NCBI GenBank assembly: GCA_003612585.1
Contig: RAZH01000001.1
Location: 653,766 to 717,765 of the forward strand
DNA length: 64,000 nt
Source of the DNA: a bacterium 1XD42-54
Lineage (GTDB): Bacteria; Bacillota; Clostridia; Lachnospirales; Lachnospiraceae
Direction of reading: 5' to 3'
In this document: piece by piece, positions 43,277 to 54,219 of the stretch
Layout of the letters: each line of letters opens with the position of its first letter
How positions within the stretch are numbered: the stretch's first letter is position 1
The notes under the pieces: generated by a model
What the model was told of the DNA's origin: nothing
The model's database searches: none
The model's input: the letters and a program-made list of their open reading frames with translations, nothing else
Translations under genes and position numbers: made by a program

Positions 43277-43973
43277 CCGCTTTTACCTCAAACCGATAGC
43301 CTGTACCATAGATTGTATCAATGTAACGCCCCGCTTTTCCGAGCTTGAGCCGAAGCTGTTTGATAATCGTATCAACCGAACGGTCCGTTCCATTATAATC
43401 AATCCCCCAGATCTCATCGAGCAGTCGGTCTCTGGTAAGTACAATCTTTTCATTCGTTGCCAGAAAAACCAGCACCTCGTATTCTCTTGGCGTCAAAATC
43501 AGAAGCTCTCCCTCCAGATATACCTTGTGTGACTTCCGGTCAATTGCCAGAATGCCGTAGGTCTTCCTCTGGCTTCCTCCGCTGGTCCGGCGCAAAAGCG
43601 CTTCTATATGAGCTTTCAGCACAGACAGCAAAAACGGCTTCACCAGATAATCGTCAGCACCAAGTGAAAATCCCCGAAGCTGATCCTCTTCGCTGCACCG
43701 CGCCGTCAGAATAATCACCGGAACATCCGACTTCTCCCTTATTTTTTCCAGTATTTCAAAACCATCCACAAACGGCAGCATAACATCCAGCAAAATCAAC
43801 TGCGGCCAGTTCTCTTCCCCCTGTCCGAACAGCTCCATCGCGGCTGTCCCATCCTGCACAGCCTCCACCTCATAACCGTTCATTTCGAGATAATCCTGAA
43901 TCGTAGTCCGCAGTTTCTCCTCATCCTCTACCAGCAAAATTCTGATATTTTCAAATTGTCCTTTATTCTCCAT
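43263..43973 (-). CDS. OmpR/PhoB-family response regulator (CssR-like candidate)
   Basis: This 236 aa regulator has an N-terminal receiver with ILLVEDEEK and phospho-acceptor Asp63 in LILLDVMLPFVDGFE, Thr in VIILTAR and Lys in DDYLVKPF. The C-terminal winged helix is of the OmpR type (LTPREYEVLVFLATNEKIV, then DRSVDTIIKQLRLKLG). Its promoter region holds five steps of an 11 bp phased repeat, four of them TGTGAT or TGTAAT, as expected for tandem binding by OmpR-type dimers. Confidence 0.93.
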   Translation of the reverse strand: MENKGQFENIRILLVEDEEKLRTTIQDYLEMNGYEVEAVQDGTAAMELFGQGEENWPQLILLDVMLPFVDGFEILEKIREKSDVPVIILTARCSEEDQLRGFSLGADDYLVKPFLLSVLKAHIEALLRRTSGGSQRKTYGILAIDRKSHKVYLEGELLILTPREYEVLVFLATNEKIVLTRDRLLDEIWGIDYNGTDRSVDTIIKQLRLKLGKAGRYIDTIYGTGYRFEVKADEYN

Positions 43974-44028
43974 CCCATTCCCTCGCTTAGAAAATTTAGC
44001 CCATAACTTTACTTTATTGAAAAACTTT

Positions 44029-44078
44029 TGTAATCATTCTGTAATTAATCAAACATAAAATTGTGATGGAAATGTGAT
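44029..44078. promoter_or_regulatory. 11-bp-phased repeats at the two-component promoter
   Basis: On the plus strand TGTAAT begins at 44029 and 44040 and TGTGAT at 44062 and 44073; a weaker match falls at 44051. All are spaced exactly 11 bp. A TAAAGT -10 candidate for the minus-strand operon lies at 44011-44016, so the repeats cover and extend upstream of the -35 region. Confidence 0.65.
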
Positions 44079-44149
44079 ATCATAGCATTTTTTTAAACGA
44101 TCCATTTCACAGATAGGCACGCAAACATATTCCCGGCGATATATCTCCA

Positions 44150-47092
44150 TTACACAGACAACTCCACCCGGCTTCCATGCATCCCTTTCTTTACATATAT
44201 TTTCCGTTCGATCCGCTCCTTTAATTCGTCCACATGCGAGATAATACCGGCCAGACGCCCGCCCCCCGTCAGCTCCTGTAAAATGCGGACTGCCTGATCT
44301 AACGACTCCCGATCCAGCGAACCGAAGCCTTCATCAATAAAAACAGCATCAAGCTGCACACCTCCTGCATGCTGCTGTACAACATCTGCCAGCCCCAGGG
44401 CAAGGGCAAGCGACGCTTTGAAGGATTCTCCACCTGAAAGACTCTGCACACTGCGCAGACGACCTGTATAATAATCAAATACATCCAGTTCCAGTCCGGT
44501 CTGACTGCGCAGGCTGTCTGCTGTCATCCTGCGTTTCAGATAATAGCGTCCACCAGACATTGTTCCAAAACGTTTATTCGCTTCCCGGATTACCTGACTG
44601 AAGTAAACAGTCTGAATATACTGTTCGAAGGCCAGTTTTTGTCGTCCCTTCAACTCACCGTTTGCCGTATCGGACAGAGAAGCAAGCATCTGGTAAGATT
44701 CCTGAATCCGTCCCAGCTTCTTTTTACTCTTTCGCAGCTGCGCCAGAATCCCTTCATCAGTCTGAAGCAGAACATGACTGATTTCCTGCTGCCTCTCAAG
44801 CGCTTCTTTTTCACGCAGAAGCTTTTCCTTCTTCTCCAGAAGCTTTTCCTTCTTCGGCCGCGCTTCCTTCTCTGTCTGTGCTTTCAAGAGCTCCAGAGCA
44901 TGTGTTTCTGCCTGAATCCTGCTCTGACACTTCTCCAGTGCGGTCCGGGCGACCGAAATCCGCTCCATAATCTGACTGCTTTTTTGCGCAAGCCTTTGCA
45001 CATCTTTTTCCGCTTCTGTGCGATTCTCATAAAAAAGACTGCTTTTCTGTTCCCTCCACTGCAATTCTTTTTCCTGCCTCTGCGCACGACACCGGATCAG
45101 CTCCTGCAAACACAACTCCTGCTCCTTCTGAAGCGTAGTGCTTCTTTCCTTCAGCTGCAAAAGCTCTTTCTCCAGCGCCTTTTTTTCCGTCAGAAGCAAC
45201 TGTAATTCCTGCTTTCTGACACGATGCTGCTGCATAATTCCGTTCAGTTCCCAAGACTGTTCCTGCAAATATCCCCGGGCCTCCTGTTCCAGTGATTTTA
45301 CCCTTCCTTCTAAAACACCTTCTCCTTCCCGGCTTTCACGATCTTCCAAATTCCAGATTCCTTCCTGGCTACACCATGTCTCCAGTGCGTTACAAATCTG
45401 CTCATATTTTCCATTTTCACTTGCCGCAATATCAGCAGCCCTCTCTGTATTAGAAAGTGCCGTATCTCTTTGCTTTGCCAGCTTTTTGAGCTCCTCCTCC
45501 GACGGTACACAAGTCTCCGCCTTTGCCGGAACCGGGTGCTCCTTCGCCCCGCACACAGGGCACGGTTTTCCTGCCTCAAGGCTCTGGGCCAGAATCCCCG
45601 CCTGCCCGCTTAAAAATGCTGCTTCCAAATCTACATATTTCTTTCCGAGAACCGTACTCTCCTGCCTTGCCTGCGTAAATTCCTTCCGCGCCATGTCCCG
45701 GAGATGCCCCTGCTTCCCAGCCTCCTGCAGCATTTCCTCCAATTGTTGAAGCCGCTGCTGCCGCAAAACTGCCTTTTCTTCTTCCATTTTCAGAAGGTAC
45801 AGACTCTCATCAGGCCTCCCGATCGACTGAAGCCGCGATTCTCCATCTATCACAGACTCCTGAATCCTCTGCAATGTAATTTCCTGCTTTTTGATTTTCT
45901 GCTCTTCCTGCTCCTGCACGCTCGTAAGTGATGCAATAGATTCCCCCAGCTTTTCAAAAGCTTCATAGCGATTCATCTGTTCTGTTAAAACTGCCAGCCG
46001 TTCCTCCGCCTGTCTTGCCACCGGCTCCTCGCCAAGGGCTTCCTCATACTGTACCTTATATACTGCAAGCTCTTTCTGAAGCGCTTCTAAAAGTACTTGT
46101 TTTTCCTTGCGCTGTGCCTCTGTCTGCTCAAGCAGCTGCCACCTGCCAAGCTGCTCCTGAAGCATCATCCGTTCTCCTTCCAGCCCACTCAGCAGCTCTT
46201 TTCTCCTGTCCTGTCGCTTTCCTTCCTCTTGTAGCAACCCTTCAAGCGCGCGCTCCACCTCACCAACATAATAAACGGCATTCTCTTTCTTCAAAAGCGC
46301 GCGCAGCTCTTCTGCCCAACTCTCTTCTTTTTCCGGAATTCCTTCTTTCACTTCGAGCCCTTCCTTTACCCGAATCGCCTCTGTTGTCGGAGCCTGTTCC
46401 TTCCCCCCAATTTCCGCGTTCTCCGCAGCAGTCTCCTCACACTCAGGGAGCAAAATCCCCCTGATATACTGCTCTGCACTTCGCTGCAGCTCTTCATATC
46501 CACGTTTCGTCTCCAACAGCCGTCTTTTCAGTTCTTTTGCAAAACTTTCATAACAGCCTGTATCAAAAATTTTCCGAAAAATCTTTCCCCGTTCCTGCGT
46601 CCCTGCGAGCAGAAGCTTCTGAAAATCGCCCTGCGCAATCATTGCAATCTGTACAAACTGACTGCGCTCAAGCCCAAGCAGTTCCTCCACTGCTTTCGTT
46701 GTCTGACGACTCCCGGAGACTACCCTGCCATCCGGATACACCAAAGAAGCATCTGCCCCCTCTTTCGTCATCCCTTCCCCCCGTGCTTTGGGGCGGATAT
46801 ATTCCGGATTGCGCCGGACAGTATACTGCTTTCCTCTGCACGTAAAAACAAGCTCCACATACGTTTTCTCTGTCGGAGCTGCAAAATCGGAGCGCAGCAT
46901 GTCCGGCCTGCGAATATCTCCGCTCGCCTCTCCATATAAAGCAAATACAATACCGTCAAAAATTGTTGTTTTTCCGGCTCCTGTATCACCGGTAATCAGA
47001 TACAAGCCATGATCTCCAAATCTTGAAAACGGTATCTCCACGCTCCCGGCATATGGTCCGAAAGCGCACATCGTCAGATATTCTGGTCTCAT
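44150..47092 (-). CDS. sbcC: Exonuclease subunit SbcC
   Basis: This is the SMC-like ATPase subunit of the SbcCD nuclease, which cuts DNA hairpins and processes double-strand breaks. The 980 aa protein has Walker A GDTGAGKTTIFDG near residue 35, long coiled coils, the zinc hook CPVCGAKEHP near residue 515, the signature LSGGESFKASLALALG and Walker B FIDEGFGSLD near the end. It lies 80 bases downstream of sbcD. Confidence 0.95.
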   Translation of the reverse strand: MRPEYLTMCAFGPYAGSVEIPFSRFGDHGLYLITGDTGAGKTTIFDGIVFALYGEASGDIRRPDMLRSDFAAPTEKTYVELVFTCRGKQYTVRRNPEYIRPKARGEGMTKEGADASLVYPDGRVVSGSRQTTKAVEELLGLERSQFVQIAMIAQGDFQKLLLAGTQERGKIFRKIFDTGCYESFAKELKRRLLETKRGYEELQRSAEQYIRGILLPECEETAAENAEIGGKEQAPTTEAIRVKEGLEVKEGIPEKEESWAEELRALLKKENAVYYVGEVERALEGLLQEEGKRQDRRKELLSGLEGERMMLQEQLGRWQLLEQTEAQRKEKQVLLEALQKELAVYKVQYEEALGEEPVARQAEERLAVLTEQMNRYEAFEKLGESIASLTSVQEQEEQKIKKQEITLQRIQESVIDGESRLQSIGRPDESLYLLKMEEEKAVLRQQRLQQLEEMLQEAGKQGHLRDMARKEFTQARQESTVLGKKYVDLEAAFLSGQAGILAQSLEAGKPCPVCGAKEHPVPAKAETCVPSEEELKKLAKQRDTALSNTERAADIAASENGKYEQICNALETWCSQEGIWNLEDRESREGEGVLEGRVKSLEQEARGYLQEQSWELNGIMQQHRVRKQELQLLLTEKKALEKELLQLKERSTTLQKEQELCLQELIRCRAQRQEKELQWREQKSSLFYENRTEAEKDVQRLAQKSSQIMERISVARTALEKCQSRIQAETHALELLKAQTEKEARPKKEKLLEKKEKLLREKEALERQQEISHVLLQTDEGILAQLRKSKKKLGRIQESYQMLASLSDTANGELKGRQKLAFEQYIQTVYFSQVIREANKRFGTMSGGRYYLKRRMTADSLRSQTGLELDVFDYYTGRLRSVQSLSGGESFKASLALALGLADVVQQHAGGVQLDAVFIDEGFGSLDRESLDQAVRILQELTGGGRLAGIISHVDELKERIERKIYVKKGMHGSRVELSV

Positions 47093-47172
47093 TTTTCTGC
47101 TCCTTTATTCCCTTTTTCTCTATTCCCTTTTTTCTTTCTTGCCCTTATTGTTTCCGCTCCCGCACGATGAAA

Positions 47173-48363
47173 TCACAACAATGTCTTTACAAGCCGGCTT
47201 TGTTCCTCACTCATCTCCCTGCCGTTTTGCAGCATGAAAAACTCCGCAAAAAGCTCTTCCGGAGTCTTCGCATCCAGAAAAACCGTCTGTGGTCCATCCT
47301 CCATTGCCATATGATTCTTTTCAAAATCGAGCCTCATAATATTCGGATATACCTCCCGAAGTCTCCCCATTGCATCCAGTACTTCCTCCTGATCAGTCAG
47401 CGTAATATGCAGGTAATCCTTTTGATCAGCTGCCTCGTATACCGCTTTCTCCAACAGCCTGTCGATCGGCCCGCGAATTTCCCGCAACTCCCGTTTCGGC
47501 ATCAATGCAATCGTCCGGATTGACACATCCTTTCCCTCACCTGTCTCAACAACCGTAACCGATTTCTGATGTCCTGCCTCTGAAAAAGAATATTTTAACG
47601 GTGACCCACAATAGCGTATCGTCTCCCGCCCAACCTTCTGCGGACGGTGCAAATGTCCAAGCGCCACATAATCAAACGCATTTACGGCAGAAGCAGCCAC
47701 CTGATCCAGCCCTCCTACCGAAAGCTCTTCGGAATCACATACAGACGCTCCCGCCAAAAACTGATGCATCACCAAAATATGAATCTGTTTTTCCGGTAGT
47801 TCAGCTCCGGCAAGTACGGCCTCAACCGCCTGCTGCGTCGTCTCGATTTCTTTCTCAGGAAAAAAACGTCGCACCTGCGCCGGACGCAGATATGGCAGTA
47901 ACCAGATACAGACTTGCTCCATTTCCCCTGTCTGTTCTCCGAGCATACCAGCCTGCTCCATTGCCTTTGTAATCCGGCAGATTTCCTTTTTCCGCCCCTC
48001 AGCAGATTTTCGCACACAGTAACCCTGCAACGCTCCATCAAACACACGATTCATATAAATTCCGGCGTGTTCCAGCATCCCGCTTCCATAGGCGACACGC
48101 TCCGGCGAATCATGATTTCCACTGATCGCCCATACCGGAATCTCCCGTATCGCAAACTGTGACAAAAACCAGTCCACCATCTCTACTGCCTCCGCTGATG
48201 GCAGCGGCTTGTCATACAAATCACCGGCAATCAAGATTCCATCTGGAGTATTCTCATCCGCCAGCTCTAAAATCTGCTGCAAAATATATCTCTGGTCTTC
48301 CAGCATGGAAAATCCATTTACTCGCTTTCCTATATGTAAATCTGAAATGTGAAAAAATTTCAT
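47173..48363 (-). CDS. sbcD: Exonuclease subunit SbcD
   Basis: This is the Mn-dependent nuclease subunit of SbcCD, 396 aa. Metallophosphoesterase motifs run in order: SDLHIGKRVNGF near residue 7, ILIAGDLYDK, WAISGNHDSPER, LVMHQFLAG and DYVALGHLHRPQ. The C-terminal capping domain follows. It is upstream of sbcC in the usual order. Confidence 0.95.
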   Translation of the reverse strand: MKFFHISDLHIGKRVNGFSMLEDQRYILQQILELADENTPDGILIAGDLYDKPLPSAEAVEMVDWFLSQFAIREIPVWAISGNHDSPERVAYGSGMLEHAGIYMNRVFDGALQGYCVRKSAEGRKKEICRITKAMEQAGMLGEQTGEMEQVCIWLLPYLRPAQVRRFFPEKEIETTQQAVEAVLAGAELPEKQIHILVMHQFLAGASVCDSEELSVGGLDQVAASAVNAFDYVALGHLHRPQKVGRETIRYCGSPLKYSFSEAGHQKSVTVVETGEGKDVSIRTIALMPKRELREIRGPIDRLLEKAVYEAADQKDYLHITLTDQEEVLDAMGRLREVYPNIMRLDFEKNHMAMEDGPQTVFLDAKTPEELFAEFFMLQNGREMSEEQSRLVKTLL

Positions 48364-48476
48364 ACGTACCTCCTGCTTTCTTCATCCTAACATATTTTCA
48401 TGCATTGATAAAGCATAGCGTTTCAGAATGAAACCGTCAGCTAATTTCTTCTTTGCGAGCTGCGTATTCTGGCGGA

Positions 48477-48520
48477 AGCTTTTGTCGTATGAGGAGACAA
48501 GTTCCCTATACGACAAAAAA
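48477..48520 (-). repeat. Terminator-linked hairpin element, copy 3
   Basis: The arms CTTTTGTCGTAT and ATACGACAAAAA enclose GAGGAGACAAGTTCCCT. On the minus strand the element begins within the T-tract of the gdhA terminator, exactly as copies 1 and 2 sit after their terminators. Confidence 0.65.
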
Positions 48521-48549
48521 ACTGCTACGGGCCTGTGCCCGCAGCAGTT
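48514..48549 (-). terminator. Terminator of gdhA
   Basis: The arms AACTGCTGCGGGC and GCCCGTAGCAGTT (minus strand) enclose an ACAG loop and are followed by seven T. Confidence 0.85.
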
Positions 48550-48576
48550 ATCTAATATACTATTCTATATCTGTTT

Positions 48577-49981
<1,405 letters not shown>

Positions 49982-50102
49982 ATCCTTTTTCACGTTAACA
50001 ATGAGAAGTGGCAAAATGTTTAATTATAAACGGTCCAAAGCCACTTTCTTCAGCAAATCATCCATTAATTTTCTCATTCATAGTTTCCATATTTTTCCAA
50101 TT

Positions 50103-50136
50103 GCAAAAGGGCTGCCGCACAGCCACCTGTGCGGCA
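50103..50136 (-). terminator. Terminator of the htrA-type gene
   Basis: The perfect arms TGCCGCACAG and CTGTGCGGCA are followed on the minus strand by GCCCTTTT. Confidence 0.75.
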
Positions 50137-50149
50137 CCCCCACTCTGTT

Positions 50150-51361
50150 TTATTCGTTTCTGTAATCCTGCAGCGCGCCAAGTGTCACATCAACCTTCTC
50201 AGAAACATACTCACCATCATGAGCTGAGCTGACTGTCAGTTTCACATCCTCGCCTGCTGCATAATAAGCCAGTATCTCCCGCAGTCCTTCCATCGAAGTA
50301 ATACCGCTGCCGTCAAATTTTGTGATAACGTCTCCCTTGTTTAATCCTGCCGCCTCGGCCGGACTGTCTTCTGCCACTTCAGTAATAAAAAGTCCTTTTG
50401 GAATACCGTACAGGGAAGACATCTCATCCGTCACACTCTGCCCGGAAATGCCAATGTAAGCACGATCCTCCTCCTCAACCGTCTCGGTACGCGTCTTTTT
50501 GTTCATCAGATCCTCGAGAACCGGCTTTGCATAGGAAATCGGAATTGCGTAGCCCATGCCCTCCACGCCTGCTGCCTTGATCTTTGCTGAATTAATGCCA
50601 ATCACACGACCATTCATATCGAGAAGCGCTCCGCCGCTGTTTCCGCCATTGATCGCAGCGTCCGTCTGAATCAGTTTTGTATTATCATATCCGTCCGCCT
50701 GGATCGTGCGGTTCAAAGCGCTGACGATACCAGTCGTCACAGACTGTCCATATCCAAGCGCATTTCCGATTGCAACAACCTGCTCGCCTACCAGCAGATC
50801 ATCGGAGTCTCCGATCTGAGCAACCTTGATCTGGTCTCTCGTGTCATCCTTCAGGTCAGAAAGCTTCACACACACAACCGCCAGGTCGTTTTCCGGATCG
50901 GTTCCTTTTACGACTGCCTCATATACCGCGTCATCTACAAAACCAACGGTAAGCTCTGTCGCGCCCTCTACCACGTGATTGTTCGTGCAGATCAGCAATT
51001 CATCTTCATTCTGTCCGATAATAATGCCAGAACCCCTGCTCTCGCTCTCATACGTGTAAGTCCTGCCATTTCCAAAACCATACATGCCGTACATGCTGAA
51101 CAGATCCCGTACCTCCTGCACGGATTTGTTCGTAATTGATACAACTGCCGGCATCACTTCTTTTACAATATCCGAAACCCCTGTAATCGTGCCGTCTGTT
51201 TTCTTAACCTCCGCCGCATCTACCTCCGCTGTAGACAGAAGCGTGTAACCGCCTGCCTCACTGGAAGTATTTTCTCCGTCTGCAAACCCGGTCAGTCCTG
51301 TAACCGCTGCAACCATTAAAGTTCCTGCACATAAGAAAGAAAGTAAAGTCTGCTTCTTCAT
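50150..51361 (-). CDS. htrA: HtrA/DegP-type serine protease with PDZ domain
   Basis: This exported or membrane-anchored quality-control protease has about 403 aa. One N-terminal hydrophobic segment (residues 5-27) is followed by a trypsin-like domain with the triad His129 in CTNNHVVEG, Asp159 in ENDLAVV and Ser242 in INGGNSGGAL. A single PDZ domain begins near 310 (GISGQSVTDEM, then GDVITKFDGSGI). The ATG at 51359-51361 has GGAGG eight bases upstream. Its promoter carries 11-bp-phased repeats shared with the two-component operon, which points to control by that system, as CssRS controls HtrA in Bacillus. Confidence 0.93.
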   Translation of the reverse strand: MKKQTLLSFLCAGTLMVAAVTGLTGFADGENTSSEAGGYTLLSTAEVDAAEVKKTDGTITGVSDIVKEVMPAVVSITNKSVQEVRDLFSMYGMYGFGNGRTYTYESESRGSGIIIGQNEDELLICTNNHVVEGATELTVGFVDDAVYEAVVKGTDPENDLAVVCVKLSDLKDDTRDQIKVAQIGDSDDLLVGEQVVAIGNALGYGQSVTTGIVSALNRTIQADGYDNTKLIQTDAAINGGNSGGALLDMNGRVIGINSAKIKAAGVEGMGYAIPISYAKPVLEDLMNKKTRTETVEEEDRAYIGISGQSVTDEMSSLYGIPKGLFITEVAEDSPAEAAGLNKGDVITKFDGSGITSMEGLREILAYYAAGEDVKLTVSSAHDGEYVSEKVDVTLGALQDYRNE

Positions 51362-51457
51362 ATAAAATCCCTCCTGGTATATTTTGTCTGAAAAATTGGA
51401 AATTCGTTCAGAAATCAAATCTCCTATTCCCAGTCCATTGTCTCTTTGTTAGTTCAG

Positions 51458-51511
51458 AGTATATCCGCGCCCTTTGACAAAACTGTGATAAATATGTGGT
51501 AAATCTGTGAA
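51458..51511 (-). promoter_or_regulatory. htrA promoter with 11-bp-phased direct repeats
   Basis: A TATACT -10 lies at 51458-51463 (minus strand), with no -35 match at the usual distance. Instead, TGTGAT, TGTGGT and TGTGAA begin at 51484, 51495 and 51506 on the plus strand, exactly 11 bp apart and overlapping the -35 zone. This is the layout of a promoter activated by an OmpR-family regulator. Confidence 0.65.
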
Positions 51512-51569
51512 CTCAGTCAAAAAATACATTTTTCCGGAAACTAACGCGTAAAATTTTTTATTTATAAAA

Positions 51570-52115
51570 TTATCTTCCATACAAAATCAATCCGAACCAT
51601 GTCACAACACCGCCCCCGTTCTCAAACGCGATTCCTGCGCGCTGCGCCAATAGCGGTACCACAATACCAAATCCCTCAATACAAGGGATCATCCGATCCG
51701 GATGCCTGCACGGTCCCGCCGGGTAGGCACATTCCGGACAAATTGCACAGGAATCACCTGACATTGCCAACGTCCGGAAAGAACGTTTTCGAAACAGATC
51801 ACGGATTTCGCGCGTCACTTCCTCATGTCCATCTCTCGTTGCCAGCGTCTCTTCCATATTCATAATATCCTGCACTTCCGCCACTGTCGTAAAGACAAAT
51901 GCACCTTCAAATTCATCACAAATCGCACGACATTCCCCAACCGTACCTACGCCTGGCGGACATGCCCAGCTTTTCCCGTAACGCGGGCACTCCTCTTTAC
52001 AAATTGTACGTACCTTTTCTGAAAAAGGAATTTCCGCTTTCGCTACCCATGCATACTGAATCACAGGAAGCTCCCGCAATTCCTCTTCCAGTTCTGTTCT
52101 GATCGTGTTGTCCAT
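51570..52115 (-). CDS. DUF2284 cysteine-rich metal-binding protein
   Basis: This cytoplasmic protein of 181 aa belongs to the DUF2284 family. Cysteine clusters are visible: CKEECPRYGKSWACPPGVG near residue 40, AICDEF, then SGDSCAICPECAYPAGPCRHP near residue 120. The C-terminal part is hydrophobic but not clearly transmembrane. The cysteines suggest an iron-sulfur or zinc site. Function unknown. Confidence 0.85.
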   Translation of the reverse strand: MDNTIRTELEEELRELPVIQYAWVAKAEIPFSEKVRTICKEECPRYGKSWACPPGVGTVGECRAICDEFEGAFVFTTVAEVQDIMNMEETLATRDGHEEVTREIRDLFRKRSFRTLAMSGDSCAICPECAYPAGPCRHPDRMIPCIEGFGIVVPLLAQRAGIAFENGGGVVTWFGLILYGR

Positions 52116-52371
52116 CTGTTACTGTTTCCCCCTGCAAATTCTTACTGATATATCCGGCAATTTTCCGCTTTTTTTAGTATTCCAAGTATACCTGTTTTTT
52201 TCTTCAGTAGCAATACCTTCCATATCATCATAAATAAAGGAGCCCCTTACAAAATTTTTCTGCCAGACTGCGGCATTTCCGTTCGAATTTTTTAAGAAAG
52301 ATTGCCTTGCTTTTTCCTGCAATCCCTGCTAACCTCATCTTGTATCATTTTTTCTAAGGACAGGTGATCTT

Positions 52372-53433
52372 ATGCATTTTACAATAAAAGCGCTTCTTGC
52401 CGCATTCTGGCTTATTTTTGTGCCGACAGCCTCAGGAGCTTTATTTTTAAGAAAAAAAGAAAGCTTTACGCTCTGTGAAAGCTTTTTGACCGGCTATCTA
52501 TTTATATTTGCAGCGACAGAACTTTTGACGGTACCCATGCTCTTTGCAGATCAGCCGCTTCATGTTCTTGTTATCTGCTATGCCGTAGTTATGTGTATTG
52601 CTACTGGTGCCGGCCTTTTCAGTATGAAAAAACGTGGTTTTTCCACATGGTTTCCCACAAAGGAAAAATTGCAGGATACCTCTTTATTTTTCTGGATGGC
52701 AGTCCTTTTAATTGCGCTCCAGGTTTTTGTCGTTGTCCGCTACGCACATCTTGATGCAGACGACGCACTTTACGTAGCTGCGTCTACTACAGCGATCCAT
52801 GAGGACAGCATTTTTCACGTAAACTCTTATACGGGACTTGCCTACCGTGAATTACCGCGCAGATATATTCTGTCGCCGTTCCCGATTTTTCTGGCTGTGA
52901 TCAGCCAACTGGTAGGGGGACTTCATGCGGCCATCACTGCGCACACGATTTTTCCGGCTGTCTTTCTGCCTGCATCTTATCTGGCTTTGTACCAGCTCGT
53001 AAAAAAATGGTTTGCCAAAGATAAGGATGCCCGTGGTATTTTTCTGTTCCTCGCAGCTGTGCTCTTCTGGTTTTCTGCCTATTCCACTTACAATTCCGGC
53101 AGTTTCCAGATGATCCGTATCTGGCAGGGGAAAGCCTTGCTCGCCGCATTTATGCTGCCGCTTGTAATCTGGCTTTCCTTGTCCGTTATCATGAAAGAAA
53201 AACCGGAATATTCCTGGCTGTTATACGGCATGGCCAACCTTGGCGCCTGTCTGCTTACCTCCGTCGGTATCATTCTTACTCCGATTATGATGGGCTGCTT
53301 TACGCTGATCGCAACCATTCATTTTAAAAGTCTTCGGAGAATGGCAGTGGGCCTGCTTTGCTGTCTGCCGTCTGTGATATGCGGTGTTGCATATATTATG
53401 ATTTTAGTGTTAAGGAGATATGGAATCCTATGA
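52372..53433 (+). CDS. DUF6077-like polytopic membrane protein (N-terminal part)
   Basis: This membrane protein has 353 aa and about eight to nine hydrophobic segments. It resembles the N-terminal part of DUF6077 proteins of Lachnospiraceae. A hydrophilic loop near residue 125 has RYAHLDADDALYVAASTTAI, an acidic cluster reminiscent of the first loop of GT-C-type glycosyltransferases. Its stop overlaps the next start as ATGA, and the two together have the length of one typical family protein. Confidence 0.75.
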   Translation: MHFTIKALLAAFWLIFVPTASGALFLRKKESFTLCESFLTGYLFIFAATELLTVPMLFADQPLHVLVICYAVVMCIATGAGLFSMKKRGFSTWFPTKEKLQDTSLFFWMAVLLIALQVFVVVRYAHLDADDALYVAASTTAIHEDSIFHVNSYTGLAYRELPRRYILSPFPIFLAVISQLVGGLHAAITAHTIFPAVFLPASYLALYQLVKKWFAKDKDARGIFLFLAAVLFWFSAYSTYNSGSFQMIRIWQGKALLAAFMLPLVIWLSLSVIMKEKPEYSWLLYGMANLGACLLTSVGIILTPIMMGCFTLIATIHFKSLRRMAVGLLCCLPSVICGVAYIMILVLRRYGIL

Positions 53434-54218
53434 AAGAACTCATGACATGGATCCTTTCCAACTGGAAAATGTACTGGGAGGGCGGCTATTACCAATATCT
53501 TTTGCTTGCCGCTGTGATCTATCTTCTGGTACAAAAACGAAAGGAAAAAAATACGCGCTTCGTATTGCTCTATTCCGCGTTGCTGTTATTCATTTTTCTT
53601 TGTCCGCTCACCGCGGCCATCATCCACGCCTGTCTCGGCGATGAAGTTTACTGGAGAGTTCTGTGGCTGCTTCCTACTGTCTTCCTGATCGCGCTGGCAG
53701 CGGCAGATTTTCTGAAAAAAAGAAAAACCAAAATACAAAAGCTTATCCTGATGCTTCTTTTTTCCGCAATCATTGCCGTTAGCGGCAAAGGCATGTTCGC
53801 TGCCAACAATTTCTTTCTGGCAGACAATCCGCAGAAGGTTCCAAGTGAAGTAGTTTATCTCTGCAACCTGATCAACAACAAAGCGGCCGCAGACGGACTT
53901 GAACTAGTGCGCCTCGCCACAGATGAACATATCGGCGCATATGCCCGCGTCTATGACCCATCAATTCTGATGCCATACGGAAGACGCGGCAAAGGTTCCC
54001 TTGGAAAATACAGCCATACACTCTACAAACAGGTCAATTCCACGGAACCGAATTTCAAACAAATTGCCAAATGTGCCAAAAAACTCAAATGCAATTTTAT
54101 TATCATGGATTTGCGCGGCCAGTCGCCTATGGACACCTTTTCTGCTTACGGCTACGCAAAAATCGGAGAACTCAACAAATATACAATATTTCAGTTCATA
54201 GAACAGGGGGATGCATAA
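53430..54218 (+). CDS. DUF6077-like membrane protein (C-terminal part)
   Basis: This protein of about 262 aa has three to four hydrophobic segments and a soluble C-terminal region (VVYLCNLINNKAAADGLELV). The start overlaps the upstream stop, and AGGAG lies about 12 bases before it. It looks like the second half of a DUF6077 protein, made here as a separate chain, so either a true split gene or a recent frameshift. It ends two bases before truA. Confidence 0.7.
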   Translation: MKELMTWILSNWKMYWEGGYYQYLLLAAVIYLLVQKRKEKNTRFVLLYSALLLFIFLCPLTAAIIHACLGDEVYWRVLWLLPTVFLIALAAADFLKKRKTKIQKLILMLLFSAIIAVSGKGMFAANNFFLADNPQKVPSEVVYLCNLINNKAAADGLELVRLATDEHIGAYARVYDPSILMPYGRRGKGSLGKYSHTLYKQVNSTEPNFKQIAKCAKKLKCNFIIMDLRGQSPMDTFSAYGYAKIGELNKYTIFQFIEQGDA

Positions 54219-54219
54219 T

